Positions 39,080 to 46,487 of a stretch of DNA of 64,000 nt are shown in pieces. Every line of letters begins with the position of its first letter. Within the stretch, counting starts at the first letter, position 1. The stretch is from an uncultured Pseudovibrio sp. (GTDB taxonomy: Bacteria; Pseudomonadota; Alphaproteobacteria; Rhizobiales; Stappiaceae). The stretch lies in contig CANMBS010000008.1 of the NCBI GenBank assembly GCA_947496145.1, positions 62,001 to 126,000 of the forward strand, given 5' to 3'. The translations under genes and the position numbers were made by a program. The notes under the pieces are model-generated. The model was given only the letters and a program-made list of their open reading frames with translations. It did not search any database and was not told the DNA's origin.

Positions 39080-39161
39080 GGGGTGTGATCTTTTCTAATA
39101 CTTAAGCTTCTGAGAGGTCACAGTCACACTGAGACCTGTTCAATCTGGGAAATGGGAAGGC

Positions 39162-40082
39162 TTATGCTGCTACAGGCTCGCCAACTGCCCGCTTTTCACG
39201 CAAGCCCAGCATGTGGCAGATCGCGTAGACAAGATCAGCCTTGTTCATGGTGTAAAAGTGAAAATCTTCAACGCCATCATCTGCAAGGCTCATCACTTGC
39301 TCCGCTGCCACTGCCGCAGCAACTAGCTCGCGGGTGCGAGGGTCATCATCCAGCCCGTCAAAACGGTGCGCCAGCCAGCCCGGTACAGAAGCGCCCGTCT
39401 TTTTTGCAAAGCCGGAAATCCCCTTGAAGCTGGTCACCGGAACAATGCCCGGGATGACTGGAATAGTGATGCCAACAGACCGCACGCGGTCCACATAGCG
39501 GAAGTAGTGATCATTATCGAAGAAGAACTGGGTGATCGCACGGGTCGCCCCCGCATCCACCTTTGCCTTCAAAACATCAAGCTCCGTCTCCCAGCTTGGA
39601 GATTCAGGGTGCTTTTCCGGGTAGGCGGAGACAGAAACTTCAAAATCACCAATGGAGCGAATGGAAGCCACCAGATCAGCCGTAGACTGATACCCGCCTT
39701 CATGAGGAACATAAGCTTCCCCCACACCAGCAGCCGGATCACCACGCAATGCCACAATGTGCCTTACACCTGCATCCCAGTAAGAGCGAATAACCTCATT
39801 CACCTCTTCTTTGGATGCATCTACGCATGTCAGATGGGCTGCAGGCTTCAGCGCAGTCTCATTAACAATTCGCGAAACGGTCGAATGTGTCCGCTCTCGG
39901 GTAGACCCGCCTGCCCCATAGGTGACGGAAACAAAACTTGGCGAAAGTGGCTCAAGTCGTTTGACAGAAGACCAAAGCTGTTGCTCCATCTTCTCGCTCT
40001 TTGGAGGAAAAAACTCAAAAGACACGGAGATGTCAGAGGCACCATTAAGCCGGAAACGGCGATCGATACTATGTTCGCTCAT
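39162..40082 (-). CDS. metF: Methylenetetrahydrofolate reductase MetF
   Basis: A 306-residue FAD TIM-barrel enzyme that reduces 5,10-methylene-THF to 5-methyl-THF, the methyl donor for MetH. Blocks: VSFEFFPPKSEKMEQQLW, VSVTYGAGGSTRERTHSTV, HLTCVDASKEEV, HIVALRGDPAAG, and ITQFFFDNDHYFRYVDRVRS, IPVIPGIVPVTS. The start at 40082 leaves a 2-bp gap to the stop of the SahR gene, so they are cotranscribed. Length matches other proteobacterial enzymes. Confidence 0.96.
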   Translation of the reverse strand: MSEHSIDRRFRLNGASDISVSFEFFPPKSEKMEQQLWSSVKRLEPLSPSFVSVTYGAGGSTRERTHSTVSRIVNETALKPAAHLTCVDASKEEVNEVIRSYWDAGVRHIVALRGDPAAGVGEAYVPHEGGYQSTADLVASIRSIGDFEVSVSAYPEKHPESPSWETELDVLKAKVDAGATRAITQFFFDNDHYFRYVDRVRSVGITIPVIPGIVPVTSFKGISGFAKKTGASVPGWLAHRFDGLDDDPRTRELVAAAVAAEQVMSLADDGVEDFHFYTMNKADLVYAICHMLGLREKRAVGEPVAA

Positions 40083-40084
40083 AG

Positions 40085-41128
40085 CTAAGCAAGCTCCTTG
40101 GTCGGATCAGCAACAGGCAGGTCAGAAACAACCCGGCGATCCTGTGCAAGCCAAAGGGTAACGGTTAATTTGTCTTTCTCGCCCGCGCCCGGGGAAAGAT
40201 CAGTAGTAGAAACAAGGTCCAGATCGGCTTCTGCAAGCCAGTTCCCCACCTGTTCCTGAGAAAAGCCAAGACGACGGTGCGCATGCTTTTCCCGCAAGAA
40301 CTCCAGCTCATGCGGAGCAAAATCAACGAGTAACAGACGACCTCCGGGACGCAGCGCACGCGCAGCCTCCAAAATCGCCCGTGAAGGCTCCTCAAGGTAA
40401 TGAAGAACCTGATGAACAACAGTCAGATCAGCCGTGTCTTGGGCAACCGGCAACGCATAGATATCGCCCTGACGCACCTGCGCTTTTTGCAGTCCGGCCC
40501 GGTCCAGATTAGCCCGCGCCACAGAAAGCATATTCTGGCTGGCATCAATGCCAATGCCGCGTGCATATTGCTCACTGAACAATTCAAGCAAACGCCCTGT
40601 GCCAGTACCCAGATCCAGAAGTGTATCAAAGGACTTGCCACCAACCAGACTGCGCATCGCAGTTTCAACTGCCGCCTCCGGCACATGAAGACTGCGCTCC
40701 TTGTCCCAGTTATTGGCACGTGCCGCAAAGAAAGCGGCAGCCTCTTCAGCCTTCGCACGGCGTAGAGAAACAAGTCTCTCATGATCCGCAAAAAGAACTG
40801 GATCATCCTGCTGGCTCTGCACAACAATGCGTCTTGCCAGTTCAGCAGGACCACCCTCGCCAAGACGATAATAGACCCAGGCTCCCTCAGGATATCGCTT
40901 GATCACGCCAGCCTCACAAAGAAGCTTCAGATGCCGCGAAATCCGGGGTTGGCTCTGTCCCAAAATGACAGTGAGGTCCTTCACAGTAAGCTCACCTAAC
41001 ACGAGCAGAGCCAATAAACGTATCCGTGTGGTCTCACCACAGGCACGCAAACAGCTCACCAGCTCTTCGACAGGCAGCTTTCCTTCTGGTTTATTATTTA
41101 GTTTACCGATCAAGTCTCTTACCGCCAT
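40085..41128 (-). CDS. sahR: SahR, ArsR-type HTH fused to a SAM-dependent methyltransferase domain
   Basis: A 347-residue regulator. N-terminal ArsR winged helix (LRACGETTRIRLLALLVLGELTVKDLTVILGQSQPRISRHLKLLCEAGVI, GAWVYYRLG). C-terminal methyltransferase-like Rossmann domain: LLDLGTGTGRLLELFSEQYARGIGIDASQNML, HQVLHYLEEPSRAILEAARALRPGGRLLLVDFAP. In proteobacteria SahR represses methionine-cycle genes and senses S-adenosylhomocysteine through this domain. Here it is the first gene of a run with metF and metH, with a perfect operator 20 bp upstream of its ATG. Whether it retains any methyltransferase activity is unknown. Confidence 0.93.
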   Translation of the reverse strand: MAVRDLIGKLNNKPEGKLPVEELVSCLRACGETTRIRLLALLVLGELTVKDLTVILGQSQPRISRHLKLLCEAGVIKRYPEGAWVYYRLGEGGPAELARRIVVQSQQDDPVLFADHERLVSLRRAKAEEAAAFFAARANNWDKERSLHVPEAAVETAMRSLVGGKSFDTLLDLGTGTGRLLELFSEQYARGIGIDASQNMLSVARANLDRAGLQKAQVRQGDIYALPVAQDTADLTVVHQVLHYLEEPSRAILEAARALRPGGRLLLVDFAPHELEFLREKHAHRRLGFSQEQVGNWLAEADLDLVSTTDLSPGAGEKDKLTVTLWLAQDRRVVSDLPVADPTKELA

Positions 41129-41148
41129 CAGCAGTTCAAATAAAATGA

Positions 41149-41166
41149 TATAAAGATATCTTTATA
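41149..41166. promoter_or_regulatory. SahR operator: perfect 18-bp palindrome TATAAAGATATCTTTATA
   Basis: The sequence is its own reverse complement, starting 20 bp before the sahR ATG. The ATAAAGATATCTTTAT core matches the motif I recall for SahR sites. It sits over the likely promoter, so autoregulation is expected. Confidence 0.85.
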
Positions 41167-41305
41167 CGTCATGAGATGAGATGACAAGCACAAACATGCC
41201 GTTACTGCACCAAAAAAGAGAATGATTTTCTGAACCTTCTTCGCTGGTATGCTGAATAACTTTATAAATGAAAACAACAATAAGATCGTACAGCTTGATT
41301 TTAAA

Positions 41306-41405
41306 GCGTATCTCTGAAAAGTGGACACCGGTTTTCAGATAAAGATACGCAAAAACAAAAGCTAAAGCAGATCAAGCGTTTCAGCTTAAACGCGAACTGC
41401 TTTAG
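41306..41405. repeat. Copy 3 (full length) of the interspersed palindromic repeat
   Basis: Ends GCGTATCT (41306-41313) and AGATACGC (41343-41350) are perfect inverted repeats around GAAAAGTGGACACCGGTTTTC-like sequence, followed by a conserved tail AGATCAAGCG...GCGAACTGCTTTAG to 41405. Copies 1 and 2 at 32621 and 32842 share these parts. Confidence 0.8.
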
Positions 41406-41427
41406 CATCTACTACAACCTCTCTGAT

Positions 41428-41835
41428 ATGGATAATGAGCTGGACTTCATAGTGAAATGCGCTGATCTGGAAAAATCAGATATTAATTACGATCACTTAA
41501 TCAGCTTTCCGCAGGACCACTCCTACTACTATTTCCCGGAATGGTCTTTCTCTCCATCTGAAAACGCCGTAACTGTTTCCGGGGAGGAACTTTGTAAAAC
41601 AATCAAGGCCTCGGAACCTACGCTTGCCTATGTGTATTCAGAATTGATTTACATACGCCCACATGCTTCTGCAAACAGCTCGGCTTCAGTAACCGCTGCA
41701 TCAGGTGGCGCTCTTGATGCTTCATATCATGTAAATGGATATTTCAGAGCAAAAGAACTTTACGAAGGAAAGTCAGTCTACGAGCTGAAAGGTGTAAGCA
41801 GTTCCGAGGCACGGGCCTTTGCTGACCTGAACTGA
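41428..41835 (+). CDS. Hypothetical acidic protein
   Basis: A 135-residue acidic protein (MDNELDFIVKCADLEK and SDINYDHLISFPQDHSYYYF near the N-terminus). No transmembrane segment or recognised family; a Ser/Ala-rich middle (HASANSSASVTAASGGALDAS) precedes an acidic C-terminus. No clear ribosome site is seen, so coding status is moderate. It is directly behind repeat copy 3. Confidence 0.5.
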   Translation: MDNELDFIVKCADLEKSDINYDHLISFPQDHSYYYFPEWSFSPSENAVTVSGEELCKTIKASEPTLAYVYSELIYIRPHASANSSASVTAASGGALDASYHVNGYFRAKELYEGKSVYELKGVSSSEARAFADLN

Positions 41836-42023
41836 TGCAGGTGTGCCCTCTGCTCAGATTTTGAACCGGTTTTACCATGAGGTTCAGCAGAAACTATGCT
41901 GACATGCAGCAAAACTGCCATTCCGATAAATACCAGCAATACCAGAAATGAAATAAGATAGTTGAGCACCCGGTCTGCTTTGGATTGAGCGACCGAAACC
42001 CTCGTATTCTTCTTTATCTGCAT
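41778..42023 (-). CDS. Hypothetical membrane protein
   Basis: About 81 residues: MQIKKNTRVSVAQSKADRV, a transmembrane segment NYLISFLVLLVFIGMAVLL, then a soluble tail. The start at 42023 has GGGA 5 bases upstream; longer readings to 42089 are possible. It overlaps the convergent hypothetical gene by 58 bp, which lowers confidence in one of them. Confidence 0.4.
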   Translation of the reverse strand: MQIKKNTRVSVAQSKADRVLNYLISFLVLLVFIGMAVLLHVSIVSAEPHGKTGSKSEQRAHLHQFRSAKARASELLTPFSS

Positions 42024-42142
42024 TAATCCCGCTTCAGTTAGAGCGCCATGCAAGTAAATGCCTGCTGCGGGAGTAAACACGACCAGCACCTAAGGTTAGC
42101 TTGGCAAACCAGTCTATTTTTTAGCTAAATTCATAAGAAAAA

Positions 42143-42160
42143 GGGCCGCTCCAGCGACCC
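42143..42160 (-). terminator. Intrinsic terminator after the DUF2336 gene
   Basis: On the minus strand GGGTCGCTGG.. AGCGGCCC forms a 7-8 bp stem with one mismatch, followed by TTTTTC. It lies about 27 bp after the stop at 42187. Confidence 0.7.
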
Positions 42161-42186
42161 TGTTACATTCACAGATAAAGACAGCC

Positions 42187-43272
42187 CTATGCCATCCAGT
42201 GTTCTTTCCAGGTTACAAACCGCCGATATGCCTCTTGCTGGTTCAGCCCCTGATAGGCTTTCAGCGCCTCCTGCCTTTGTGTGTTAGAAAGCCGGTAGCG
42301 CCATGGTCCGATTTTCAGCAATGCCTGCACCGTCATCATGCTAAACCCGGAGGCACGGCACACCACAAGGAAAGGGTCGGTGTCATTGCGCACAGTCCAG
42401 TGCTGAGCTTCTGAATGTCCGATACCAGCAAGCATTGCAAACGCCGCAACAGCTTCAGCAAACCGGTCTTCCTCCGCATAACCACGCAGAGCATCCTCGT
42501 CCAGTTTCCCTTCCCGTGCCAGCTCTGTTACGCGGCCACGCCCCGTTTCAAAGTCATAGCGACCCAACCAGAACTCATTAGAAAGCTTACTTGCTGCAAT
42601 ACGCGCAGCTTTCGGCAACTTGCCCGCAACCTCGCTTGCACCCTCTTTAATAAGATGCTTGCGCACCTGCTCACTCGCAAAGCTAATCAGCGCTTCAATA
42701 TGTGCATCGGCAAGATCTGCACGTTGACCAAGCGCCAGTTGTAGCACCTCGTCACCTTTTGCAGCACTCATGAGTGAGCTGACACTACGCTGACCAAGCA
42801 CCGCACCATCATTAGCAGCAACAGTTTGCTTTACTTCAGCACTGCCGAGATCTACTAAAATCTCACTAATACTCTCAGAAATCACATCACGCTTTGCAAT
42901 CGCAAGACGATGATCATCACTCTTGCTCTGAGCAATATTAACCAGATCCCGCTCACGCAAAACATTTGAGCAACGCAGAAGCGGCTCCGCTATTTCAATC
43001 GTGTCAAACGCAAGCTTGCGAACAGTCTGCTCCGGTGCCCGGCGCACCTCAGAAAGTTGCTCTGCCATATAACTCAGCGCATGTTGCTCAACCATTTCAG
43101 AAAGCCGGAGCATCACACTGTCATAAATATCTATCTGCTCGTCGGAACACCGTTCCCATGTTCTTGCAAACAACAGTGCAACATGCCGTGCAAGCTCCGA
43201 GCGCCGCTCGATATTCTTCTCCAGCGCCAGAGATTTGAAATCAACAATGTGGGAAGCCAAGTCAGATGACAT
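42187..43272 (-). CDS. DUF2336 domain-containing protein (HEAT-like repeats)
   Basis: A 361-residue all-helical protein. RSELARHVALLFART, DIYDSVMLRLSEMVE, VRKLAFDTIEIAEPLLRCSNVLRERDLVNIA and AIAKRDVISESISEILVDLG form a repeated HEAT-like pattern typical of DUF2336, found mainly in alphaproteobacteria. Its function is not established. The ATG at 43272 has no clear ribosome site. Alone on its strand with a terminator after it. Confidence 0.8.
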   Translation of the reverse strand: MSSDLASHIVDFKSLALEKNIERRSELARHVALLFARTWERCSDEQIDIYDSVMLRLSEMVEQHALSYMAEQLSEVRRAPEQTVRKLAFDTIEIAEPLLRCSNVLRERDLVNIAQSKSDDHRLAIAKRDVISESISEILVDLGSAEVKQTVAANDGAVLGQRSVSSLMSAAKGDEVLQLALGQRADLADAHIEALISFASEQVRKHLIKEGASEVAGKLPKAARIAASKLSNEFWLGRYDFETGRGRVTELAREGKLDEDALRGYAEEDRFAEAVAAFAMLAGIGHSEAQHWTVRNDTDPFLVVCRASGFSMMTVQALLKIGPWRYRLSNTQRQEALKAYQGLNQQEAYRRFVTWKEHWMA

Positions 43273-43783
43273 TTAAAACACCGATTGGATACGCAAACTA
43301 ATAAAAAAAGGCTAGAAAACAGAGTTAAACAAAAGCTGACCTATTTTGATAGATTTTTAGTTAATTTACTTCCTTTCTTAATCTCATCGACCTGCAGCAA
43401 CATTAAAAACTCTGAGAGAGTAAGTAAAAAACATCAACTCAAGATTAAGTAAGCCCAAAACCACAACAATACCAATAACTTAATTATGATGACTTTTACG
43501 CTGGCAATCACATCAAAGGCCTGACTGAGAAAACAGGCTCGAAAAATGATTTCCCTATCAAGATTTCTTTTTCAATGACTTCCCCAATATTTTTAAGAAA
43601 ACTCCATTCAAATATGTGTTTTTTGAAATTATCAGAGCTTTCACGCCCACATTCACCCTCCTCTTCCTGAGTCGCCTTCTCCGATAACCTCTGAGTAAAC
43701 CTGCTCATGCTGAACGATCACATATCTGTTCCATAAGATAAAACAGGTTTCAAACAGTATCATAATAAGATATTCTTATTGTC
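43273..43783. other. Gap between divergent DUF2336 and OxyR genes
   Basis: About 510 bp, AT-rich. A 66-codon minus-strand frame at 43508-43708 has no ribosome site or family and is not called. The oxyR operator candidate is at 43764-43780. Confidence 0.5.
43764..43780. promoter_or_regulatory. Candidate OxyR autoregulatory site
   Basis: AATAAGA-TAT-TCTTATT, a perfect 7-bp inverted repeat, ends 3 bp before the oxyR ATG. It also contains ATAAG-N5-CTTAT, a LysR-type T-N11-A-like motif. Binding is inferred. Confidence 0.45.
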
Positions 43784-44674
43784 ATGCTTAGTGTCAAACA
43801 ACTCCGATATTTCGTCGCCGTGCAGCAACACCGCCACTTTGGAAACGCTGCAAAAGAAGTGTGTATTTCGCAACCTGCCTTATCCATGCAAATCAAAGAG
43901 ATGGAGCAGGAATTAGGCCTGTGCCTGATCGAGAGAAGTGCCCGCTCCATCAGTTTGACTCCGGAAGGTGAGGAAATAGCCGAACGCGCAAATAAAATCC
44001 TGAGAGAACTACAGGATCTGAAGGATTTTGCTGAACACGCAGCCGCACCACTCAGCGGTACTATTCACCTTGGCGTCATTCCATCACTCGCCCCCTACAT
44101 CCTCCCAAGGTTATTGCCCGCTCTCGACCAGAGTTACCCAGATCTCAAGCTGGATCTGCGCGAAACACTTACCGCCACGCTCATCGATGAACTGAAGCAC
44201 GGCAGCCTTGACGTTGTTCTGGCCGCCCTGCCAATTGATGAACCAGACCTTGAAGAGCTATCCATCTTCGAAGACCATTTTCTTCTGGCAGTTTCCAGCA
44301 AACGCAATATTGATGAGCGCACACGACTGGGAGCAGAGGATTTACATTCAGAAAACCTGCTCCTCCTGGAGGAAGGACACTGCCTCAGAGATCAAACCCT
44401 CAGTTTTTGCAACTCAGTGCACCAAAGCAACTCTGCAAATGTGGGGGCCACCAGCATTGCCACAGTTCTGCATATGGTTGCAGCCGAATATGGTGTTACT
44501 GTCCTGCCAGAAATCTGCGCAGATACAGAAATTGCAGATGACAGAATTACGCTTCTACGCTTTTCTGATCCCCAGCCATCCCGCAGGATAGGTTTAATAT
44601 GGCGCTCAAGCTCTCCCAAGAAAGAAGATTACAAGGCACTTGCAAAGTGTTTGCAAAACGTCACCAACCAATGA
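43784..44674 (+). CDS. oxyR: Hydrogen-peroxide-sensing LysR regulator OxyR
   Basis: A 296-residue LysR-type regulator. HTH at residues 1-62 (MLSVKQLRYFVAVQQHRHFGNAAKEVCISQPALSMQIKEMEQEL). The regulatory domain carries LLLEEGHCLRDQTLSFC with the redox pair C200 and C209, matching E. coli C199/C208 which form the peroxide-induced disulfide. The RDQ loop around these is the diagnostic feature. No catalase or peroxiredoxin gene is adjacent. A 17-bp inverted repeat lies just upstream of the ATG and may be an autoregulatory site. Confidence 0.94.
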   Translation: MLSVKQLRYFVAVQQHRHFGNAAKEVCISQPALSMQIKEMEQELGLCLIERSARSISLTPEGEEIAERANKILRELQDLKDFAEHAAAPLSGTIHLGVIPSLAPYILPRLLPALDQSYPDLKLDLRETLTATLIDELKHGSLDVVLAALPIDEPDLEELSIFEDHFLLAVSSKRNIDERTRLGAEDLHSENLLLLEEGHCLRDQTLSFCNSVHQSNSANVGATSIATVLHMVAAEYGVTVLPEICADTEIADDRITLLRFSDPQPSRRIGLIWRSSSPKKEDYKALAKCLQNVTNQ

Positions 44675-44840
44675 AGTGAATTAAACCAGATCTTACTGTG
44701 AATAACTGCAAATAAAACATTGCAGCTACATACCTATTATCGATTCTCTACTAAACTTCACTCTTGGTTTTCATCTCCTGAAACTATTTTGCTGAATTTC
44801 TTACAATCGAATATATGCTAAGATAGAATTCAAGCTGCGA

Positions 44841-45467
44841 ATGCAAGACAAGGAACCTTATATCTTGGATAATGACCTCACCCATATCGTAGACCAGGCG
44901 CTTTGCAGGCATCTTGCAGACAGCCTTGATCGTTTACAGAAGGGCATGGCCATGCTTCAGGGGAATGGAACAATCCTGCAATCCAATAAGTTTGCCAGAC
45001 AGTTGTTTGCAAACTGCTCGCAAGTCAAGCTCAGCGCTGGCAAACTCGAATTCACCGACACGGCCCACCAGCGCGAGTTTCAGAACGCACAAAGTCTGGC
45101 AACAGCAACAATTGATCTGGATGTGCAGCAGGAGATGATCATCAGGCGCGATGAAGCTTTCCTCAGGCCGATCCACATCGACATTCGGCTGGTCGACACA
45201 GACTACGACGATTTGTTTTTCCTTTTCATCACTGATCTGGAAATTCAGCAGCAAATCAACGTGCGCAAAGCGGCAACCCTGTTTCGTTTAACTGACAAAG
45301 AGGCAATTGTGCTGGAGCAATTGTCAGGCATAAAAACAGAACCTCAAATTGCAGCGGATCTGGACATTACAAAAAACACGCTGCGAACCCACCGAAAAAA
45401 CATTTATGCTAAACTGAACATCAGCAGTCGCGTTGAACTGGCAATGCTGAACTCAGCTCTTGTCTAG
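44841..45467 (+). CDS. LuxR-type HTH regulator with PAS-like N-terminal domain
   Basis: A 208-residue protein. The C-terminal GerE/LuxR helix-turn-helix is RLTDKEAIVLEQLSGIKTEPQIAADLDITKNTLRTHRKNIYAKLNISSRVELAML, complete and typical. The N-terminal 135 residues resemble a PAS fold (MLQGNGTILQSNKFARQLF, FLFITDLEIQQ), suggesting ligand or redox sensing; no receiver domain Asp pocket is seen. Alone on the plus strand, followed 9 bp on by the convergent SufR-like gene. Confidence 0.82.
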   Translation: MQDKEPYILDNDLTHIVDQALCRHLADSLDRLQKGMAMLQGNGTILQSNKFARQLFANCSQVKLSAGKLEFTDTAHQREFQNAQSLATATIDLDVQQEMIIRRDEAFLRPIHIDIRLVDTDYDDLFFLFITDLEIQQQINVRKAATLFRLTDKEAIVLEQLSGIKTEPQIAADLDITKNTLRTHRKNIYAKLNISSRVELAMLNSALV

Positions 45468-45476
45468 TTTCAGCAT

Positions 45477-46103
45477 TTAGTGAGAAGAAACCCGGTAAAG
45501 ACAGCGCCGGTCTCCGTTCAGAATGTGTTCAATCCGCTCAACACGCACCTCTTCCCCCAGAACATCTTGAAACAACTCAAGCTCTGAGCGACAAAAATGC
45601 TGACATGACCGGGCAGCCGCACAGATCGAACAATGGTTCTCTACAAAAAGAAAACTGCCGTCAGCCTCCTTCTGCACCTCTGCCATGTATCCTTCTTCGC
45701 TACGCTGCTGCGCGAGGCACTCCAGCTTTTCAATGAGAGTCTCAGCCTTACTCAATGCCGCCAGATATGAGATACGAGACTGGCCTGCACGCGCATCAAT
45801 CAGGCGTTGCAGCCCCTCCTCACCATAGACCTCTTTAATGTTCCCAAGCAGATCGACGAGGACACCACTATGGTTATCTGGAAATTTGCGGTTTCCTGCC
45901 TCCGATAAGTGCCAGGTTCGCCGGGGGCGCCCAACACTTCCCTTCAGGTCTTCATATTCAACGCAACCCAGATCCAGAAGGGCATCCAGATGCTGGCGCA
46001 CGGCCACAGCTGTCACACCCAGATGCTTTGCAAGGCCCGCAGCAGTATTTGGCCCGCGAGATTTCAACGCAAATAGTAGTCGGTCTTTTGTGCGGTCACT
46101 CAT
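45477..46103 (-). CDS. SufR-like helix-turn-helix regulator with C-terminal Fe-S type cysteine motif
   Basis: A 208-residue regulator. N-terminal HTH (AAGLAKHLGVTAVAVRQHLDALLDLGCVEYED, VGRPRRTWHLSEAG). The C-terminal domain has ENHCSICAAARSCQHFCRSELELFQDVL and a later cysteine in RRCLYRV. SufR proteins have the same layout with three cysteines that bind an Fe-S cluster and repress suf genes; here the first block has five cysteines. No suf genes lie in the window. Target and cluster type remain unknown. Confidence 0.78.
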   Translation of the reverse strand: MSDRTKDRLLFALKSRGPNTAAGLAKHLGVTAVAVRQHLDALLDLGCVEYEDLKGSVGRPRRTWHLSEAGNRKFPDNHSGVLVDLLGNIKEVYGEEGLQRLIDARAGQSRISYLAALSKAETLIEKLECLAQQRSEEGYMAEVQKEADGSFLFVENHCSICAAARSCQHFCRSELELFQDVLGEEVRVERIEHILNGDRRCLYRVSSH

Positions 46104-46487
46104 AGCCAACGCATATCATAGATGAATCTATATGAGAAGTTTCACCTTTCCTAATCTCTCGAAGAGACGTGGACTCGTAACATCAAAAGGCCACAAAGCA
46201 AACGCGCAAACAATGACGAATGCACTGGAAAGCAATTTTGTACATTAGCCACAGTAAATTATACTTCATATCTAGATATTACGTGCGCAATGCACAAAAT
46301 ATCATATTCATCGTACACATATCTCCGAGTAACCTTTAAATCTTATCCCCATTTTCCTAAATTTTACCTAGTATTTTTCCAGTAACAGAGGAATATCCAC
46401 CCTAAATTATCAGAGGTATCACTGCTTTCTTTTTGCGAAAATCTGCATAATCCATTTCAATGGTAGTTATTAATTAAATGATTAGTA
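46104..46487. other. AT-rich divergent promoter gap
   Basis: About 384 bp, AT-rich, between the SufR-like gene and the next GGDEF gene. Presumably contains both promoters; nothing else recognised. Confidence 0.45.

Noticed and set aside
39080-39161. Riboswitch (SAM or SAH) between metF and metH
   Set aside because: Only an imperfect 5-bp stem AGGTC/GACCT can be seen in 82 bp; too little for a known class.
43508-43708. A 66-codon minus-strand frame before oxyR
   Set aside because: No ribosome site, no family, AT-rich gap; coding status unsupported.
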